Source of the DNA: an uncultured Lachnospiraceae bacterium
GTDB taxonomy: Bacteria > Bacillota > Clostridia > Lachnospirales > Lachnospiraceae
Direction: 5' to 3'
Assembly: GCA_900317505.1 (NCBI GenBank)
Contig: ONHB01000002.1
Location: forward strand, 1 to 64,000
DNA length: 64,000 nt
Positions 60,935 to 64,000 of this stretch are shown piece after piece. Every line of letters begins with the position of its first letter. The first letter of the stretch is position 1. A program made the position numbers and the translations under genes. The notes below the pieces were generated by a model, which saw nothing but the letters and a program-made list of their open reading frames with translations, had not been told where the DNA came from and did no database searches.

Positions 60935-62026
60935 TTGAGAACAAGAATAATCAGTATGCTGGCTGTATTGTCAAAAGGCGACGCAGTCAGTAACGATGCA
61001 TTAGCAATTCATAAGTTAATAAAAAGAGCAGGATATGAGGCTGTATTATGTGCTGAGAGAGCATATTATACACCGGATGGGGAAAAGATTATACCGGCAG
61101 ATGATCTGGGGTTTATCCGCGAGGATGATATTGTGTTATATCATCTGTCTACCGGTACCGGACTCAATTATCGCCTGGGACAGATAAGGTGTAAAAAAAT
61201 CATCCGTTATCACAATGTGACTCCACCTGAGTTTTTTCAAAACTGCAGTACCTTAAAGATAGCAAGCGCCATGGATGGCCTATATGGAGCAAAATACCTG
61301 GCAGATAAAGCAGACTTTTGCATTTGCGTATCTGATTACAACAGGCAGGATCTGTATCGGATGAATTATCGCTGTCCAATGTGCGTTGTTCCGATTTTAA
61401 TTGCTTTTGAAGATTACCGGACTGTTCCCAATCAGGAAATACTTGCAGGTATGAAAAATACAACGGATATTGTATTTACCGGCCGCATTGCTCCCAATAA
61501 ACGTCAGGAGGATGTGATCCAGGCTTTTTATTATTATCAAAAATATTACAATCCGGATGCCAGATTACATCTGGTCGGCAATCCTGCCGGGATGGAAAAT
61601 TATTATGAAAAATTGTTGTGGTATGTAAAAAAGCTGGATGTGAAAAATGTCAATTTTACAGGTCATATTTCATTTGCAGATATGCTTGCATATTACGCAG
61701 GAGGAAATCTGTTGTTGTGCATGAGTGATCATGAGGGATTCTGTGTGCCGCTAGTTGAAGCCATGTATTTTTCGGTTCCGATTATTGCCAAAGAGGCTGC
61801 GGCAGTAGGAGAGACGCTTGGCGATGCCGGGATTTTGTTAAAGGATCCGTCTCCGGCAGAAACGGCGGCCGTTATGAACCGTGTATTGACAGATCCGGTA
61901 CTCAGACAGAAAATAATCCAAAATGAAAAGGAAAGACTTGAGGATTTTGCAACTGAACGGGTTGAACAACAATTGCTTGAAGCATTGGAAAACTTTGTCA
62001 GTGGTAAAATGCGGGAATCATTGTAA
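60935..62026 (+). CDS. GT4 family glycosyltransferase
   Basis: 363 residues. GDAVSNDALAIHKLIKRAGY in the acceptor domain, then YHLSTGTGLNY and CVSDYNRQDLYRMNY, and in the donor domain FTGRIAPNKRQEDVIQAFYY and CMSDHEGFCVPLVEAMYF, which carries the E-x7-E motif. This start is typical of GT4 enzymes close to GtfA/WbaZ-like mannosyltransferases. The TTG at 60935 is accepted because the residues TRIISM that follow complete the first strand; CAGG upstream is a weak site, and an ATG 21 bases later is possible. It is one base from the next gene. Confidence 0.87.
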   Translation: MRTRIISMLAVLSKGDAVSNDALAIHKLIKRAGYEAVLCAERAYYTPDGEKIIPADDLGFIREDDIVLYHLSTGTGLNYRLGQIRCKKIIRYHNVTPPEFFQNCSTLKIASAMDGLYGAKYLADKADFCICVSDYNRQDLYRMNYRCPMCVVPILIAFEDYRTVPNQEILAGMKNTTDIVFTGRIAPNKRQEDVIQAFYYYQKYYNPDARLHLVGNPAGMENYYEKLLWYVKKLDVKNVNFTGHISFADMLAYYAGGNLLLCMSDHEGFCVPLVEAMYFSVPIIAKEAAAVGETLGDAGILLKDPSPAETAAVMNRVLTDPVLRQKIIQNEKERLEDFATERVEQQLLEALENFVSGKMRESL

Positions 62027-62027
62027 A

Positions 62028-63218
62028 ATGAAAAAGATAGGACTGGTAGCACCCTGGTATGGTGAAAACATAGCAGGTGGTGCAGAAGCAAACTTAAGAG
62101 GAATTGCACATAATATGCAAAAACGCGGACTGGAGATTGAAGTGCTGACCACCTGTGTGCCGGATGCCACAAAGGATTTCAATTCCAATATCCTTCCGGA
62201 GGGAAAATGTGAAGAAGCCGGAATTCCGGTACGCCGTTTTCACACAGATCAAAGCAGCCTGGGCGAATTTGTATATGTGAATCACAAATTGTGTGGAGGA
62301 CAAAAGGTGCTTTCTTATGATGAAGAAAAGACCTTTGTCGAACAAAATATCAACAGCCGTAAACTGTATGATTATATAAGCAAACATGAAAATGAATATG
62401 AGGCATTTCTTTTTTCACCGTATTTATTTGGTACAACTTATTTTGGGGTGCAAAGATGTCCGAAAAAAGCAATTTTGATTCCGTGTTTTCATGAGGAAGC
62501 GTATCTGTATCTGCGTAATTTCCGCAGAATATACAGTCAGGTGGCGGGAATGGCATTTAATGCTGAGCCTGAAATGTGGCTGGCAGAAAAGCAATTTCAG
62601 CTTAGAGGTGTCCATACCTGTGTGACGGGATGTGGATTGGATACAAATATTTCATATTCAGCAGAAAGGTTCCGGAAAAAGTACAATATAAATAAACCAT
62701 TTATTTTGTATGCGGGACGTAAAAATGCCGGCAAAAATGTAGACACACTGCTGGATTACTTCGCTTTCTACAAAAAGAATGATCAGCGAGATCTCAAATT
62801 GGTGTTGATTGGCGGAGGGCAGATCGCCATTCCATCAGAGATTAAAGAGGATGTTATTGATCTTGGTTTTGTTCCGTTGCAGGATAAATATGATGCCTAT
62901 GGAGCGGCGGAGCTTTTGTGCCAGCCAAGCCGACATGAAAGTTTTTCACTTGTAATTATGGAAAGCTGGTTGTGTGAACGTCCGGTGCTTGTCAGTGGCG
63001 CCTGTGATGTGACCAAGAATTTTGTGGTCAGATCCGGAGGAGGATTATATTTTGACAATTACAGCGAGTTTGTAGGTGTACTGGACTATTATAAAGACAA
63101 TCCGGATAAGGCGGCAGAAATGGCCGAGGCAGGTAAAAGATATGTACAGGACAACTTTTCCTGGGATAAAGTAATTGAAAAGTATGTAGGACTTATTGAT
63201 AGTATATCCGGTCAATAG
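62028..63218 (+). CDS. GT4 family glycosyltransferase
   Basis: About 396 residues starting at the ATG directly after the previous stop. KIGLVAPWYGENIAGGAEAN is the acceptor-domain loop with the GGAE motif, EVLTTCVPDA and FSPYLFGTTYFG follow, and the donor domain has LYAGRKNAGKNVDTLLDYF and PSRHESFSLVIMESWLCE with the E-x7-E motif. The same GGAE/GGSE and AGRxxxGKN pattern occurs in the next gene, so the pair are recent relatives. The open frame extends 35 codons upstream, but that would overlap the previous gene and breaks the natural N-terminus. Confidence 0.88.
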   Translation: MKKIGLVAPWYGENIAGGAEANLRGIAHNMQKRGLEIEVLTTCVPDATKDFNSNILPEGKCEEAGIPVRRFHTDQSSLGEFVYVNHKLCGGQKVLSYDEEKTFVEQNINSRKLYDYISKHENEYEAFLFSPYLFGTTYFGVQRCPKKAILIPCFHEEAYLYLRNFRRIYSQVAGMAFNAEPEMWLAEKQFQLRGVHTCVTGCGLDTNISYSAERFRKKYNINKPFILYAGRKNAGKNVDTLLDYFAFYKKNDQRDLKLVLIGGGQIAIPSEIKEDVIDLGFVPLQDKYDAYGAAELLCQPSRHESFSLVIMESWLCERPVLVSGACDVTKNFVVRSGGGLYFDNYSEFVGVLDYYKDNPDKAAEMAEAGKRYVQDNFSWDKVIEKYVGLIDSISGQ

Positions 63219-63250
63219 ATATTGAACAGACATTTATATAAAGGAACAAC

Positions 63251-64000
63251 ATGAGCAATAGAAAGAAAATAGCAATTGTCAACCAAAGATATGGAAAAGA
63301 AGTAAATGGTGGATCCGAGTATTTTACAATGCTTTTGGCAGAGCATCTGGCTGACACCTGTGATGTGGAAATAATTACAACCTGCGCCAGAGATTATGAT
63401 ACGTGGGAAAATTATTATCAGCCCGGGATACAGATCATTGATGGAATAAAGGTGCATCGTTTTCCGGTAGACAAACCACGCGAGCAAAAGCGTTTTGCCA
63501 AATGTGAAAAAATGCGGGTATATCTTCCGTTTATGACTTATGGAATGGAACAAAAATGGATTGATGAACAGGGACCCTATGCTCCGGAGGCCATCCGGTA
63601 TATTCGTGAGCATAAGGATGAATATGATATTTTTCTGTTTGTTACATATCTGTACTATCTGACCGTCATGGGGCTTAAAGAGGTGGCAGATAAGAGCATT
63701 CTGATTCCAACTGCCCATGAGGAGCCATTCCTTAAGATGAGGCACTACAAGGAGCTTTTTAAAATGCCGGCCGGATATTATTTCAATACAACGGAAGAGC
63801 GGGATATTGTATATCAGAAGTTTCAGACACAGTCCATTCCTCATGAAATTGGAGGAATTGGTATAGAGGTGCCGGAGCATACCGATCCGGAGGGCTTTTG
63901 CAAAAAATACAATCTGAATCACTATATGATTTATGTAGGCCGTATTGATTATGGTAAAAACTGTCATGAACTGTTTGAATATTTTGATCAATATAAAAAA
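63251..64000 (+). CDS. GT4 family glycosyltransferase, cut off by the window end
   Basis: 250 codons are present without a stop, so the gene continues past the window. KIAIVNQRYGKEVNGGSEYF is the GT4 acceptor loop, EIITTCARDYDTWENYY and TAHEEPFLKMRHYKELF match the preceding GT4 protein, and the beginning of the donor domain (MIYVGRIDYGKNCHELFEYF) is visible before the edge. AAAGGA lies seven bases before the ATG. It is the fifth GT4-type gene in a row of this operon; the E-x7-E motif would be beyond the window. Confidence 0.87.
   Translation, partial: MSNRKKIAIVNQRYGKEVNGGSEYFTMLLAEHLADTCDVEIITTCARDYDTWENYYQPGIQIIDGIKVHRFPVDKPREQKRFAKCEKMRVYLPFMTYGMEQKWIDEQGPYAPEAIRYIREHKDEYDIFLFVTYLYYLTVMGLKEVADKSILIPTAHEEPFLKMRHYKELFKMPAGYYFNTTEERDIVYQKFQTQSIPHEIGGIGIEVPEHTDPEGFCKKYNLNHYMIYVGRIDYGKNCHELFEYFDQYKK

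Noticed and set aside
61923-62027. In-frame 5' extension of the GT4 gene that starts at 62028.
   Set aside because: It overlaps the previous GT4 coding end and would add 35 residues before the conserved first strand.
25871-62345. TGTCGAA sequences (Spo0A-box like), for example near 25876, 32605, 54917 and 62337.
   Set aside because: The ones noticed lie inside coding sequences and not before genes, so they give no support for local control by the Spo0A-like protein.
1-64000. CRISPR arrays, tRNA or rRNA genes, complete insertion sequences, riboswitches.
   Set aside because: I looked for spaced direct repeats, cloverleaf-like segments, intact transposases and T-box or other leaders by eye and found none that hold up.

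Overview
The window is one long surface-glycan (capsule, exopolysaccharide or teichoic-acid-like) locus from a low-to-moderate GC Firmicute. Clostridia, probably Lachnospiraceae, fits best. The grounds are Gram-positive style strong ribosome sites, a free-standing Spo0A C-terminal domain, TagG/TagH/TagF/TagA-like genes, DUF4214-tailed secreted proteins, and the many large polytopic membrane proteins usual in that family. I see no rRNA, tRNA, CRISPR array, phage or complete insertion sequence.

Layout. (1) About 1-29.3 kb: glycosyltransferases of family GT2 and GT4, GT-C type membrane transferases, three proteins with acyltransferase-3 domains, a Wzx-type flippase, an oxidoreductase pair (Gfo/Idh/MocA and SDR), two GT2 enzymes likely to make polyprenyl-phosphate sugars, and a 3-amino-3,6-dideoxyhexose gene pair. 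Three genes here run on the minus strand (3.7-4.5, 19.1-20.7 and 23.5-25.6 kb). (2) About 29.3-38 kb: a divergent PAP2 gene, an AraC regulator, GDP-fucose and GDP-mannose supply genes including an unusual triple-domain fusion, a solo Spo0A DNA-binding domain, a NeuB-type synthase and a HicA/HicB toxin-antitoxin pair. (3) About 38-42.4 kb: an initiating phosphoglycosyltransferase, an acyltransferase and a membrane protein around a divergent promoter region. (4) About 42.5-51.3 kb: an ABC exporter, a GT2-TagF fusion, two Stealth-family phosphotransferases on either side of a TagA/WecG-type transferase, and an O-antigen-ligase-like protein. (5) About 51.4-55.7 kb: a secreted amidase and a secreted glycoside-hydrolase-like protein, both ending in DUF4214 repeats. 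(6) 55.9-64 kb: a second initiating phosphoglycosyltransferase followed by one GT2 and five GT4 genes plus a small coiled-coil protein. The last gene runs off the window.

How it may work. Nucleotide-sugar genes feed cytoplasmic transferases that build lipid-linked chains. The chains would be exported by the flippase or by the ABC transporter, and then decorated outside by GT-C enzymes and acyltransferases. Two initiating transferases and two export systems suggest at least two polymers. The region at 42.5-51.3 kb looks most like a novel system: it combines wall-teichoic-acid type export with Stealth sugar-phosphate transferases, which implies a phosphodiester-linked glycan. All functions are read from motifs by eye. 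No database search was possible.
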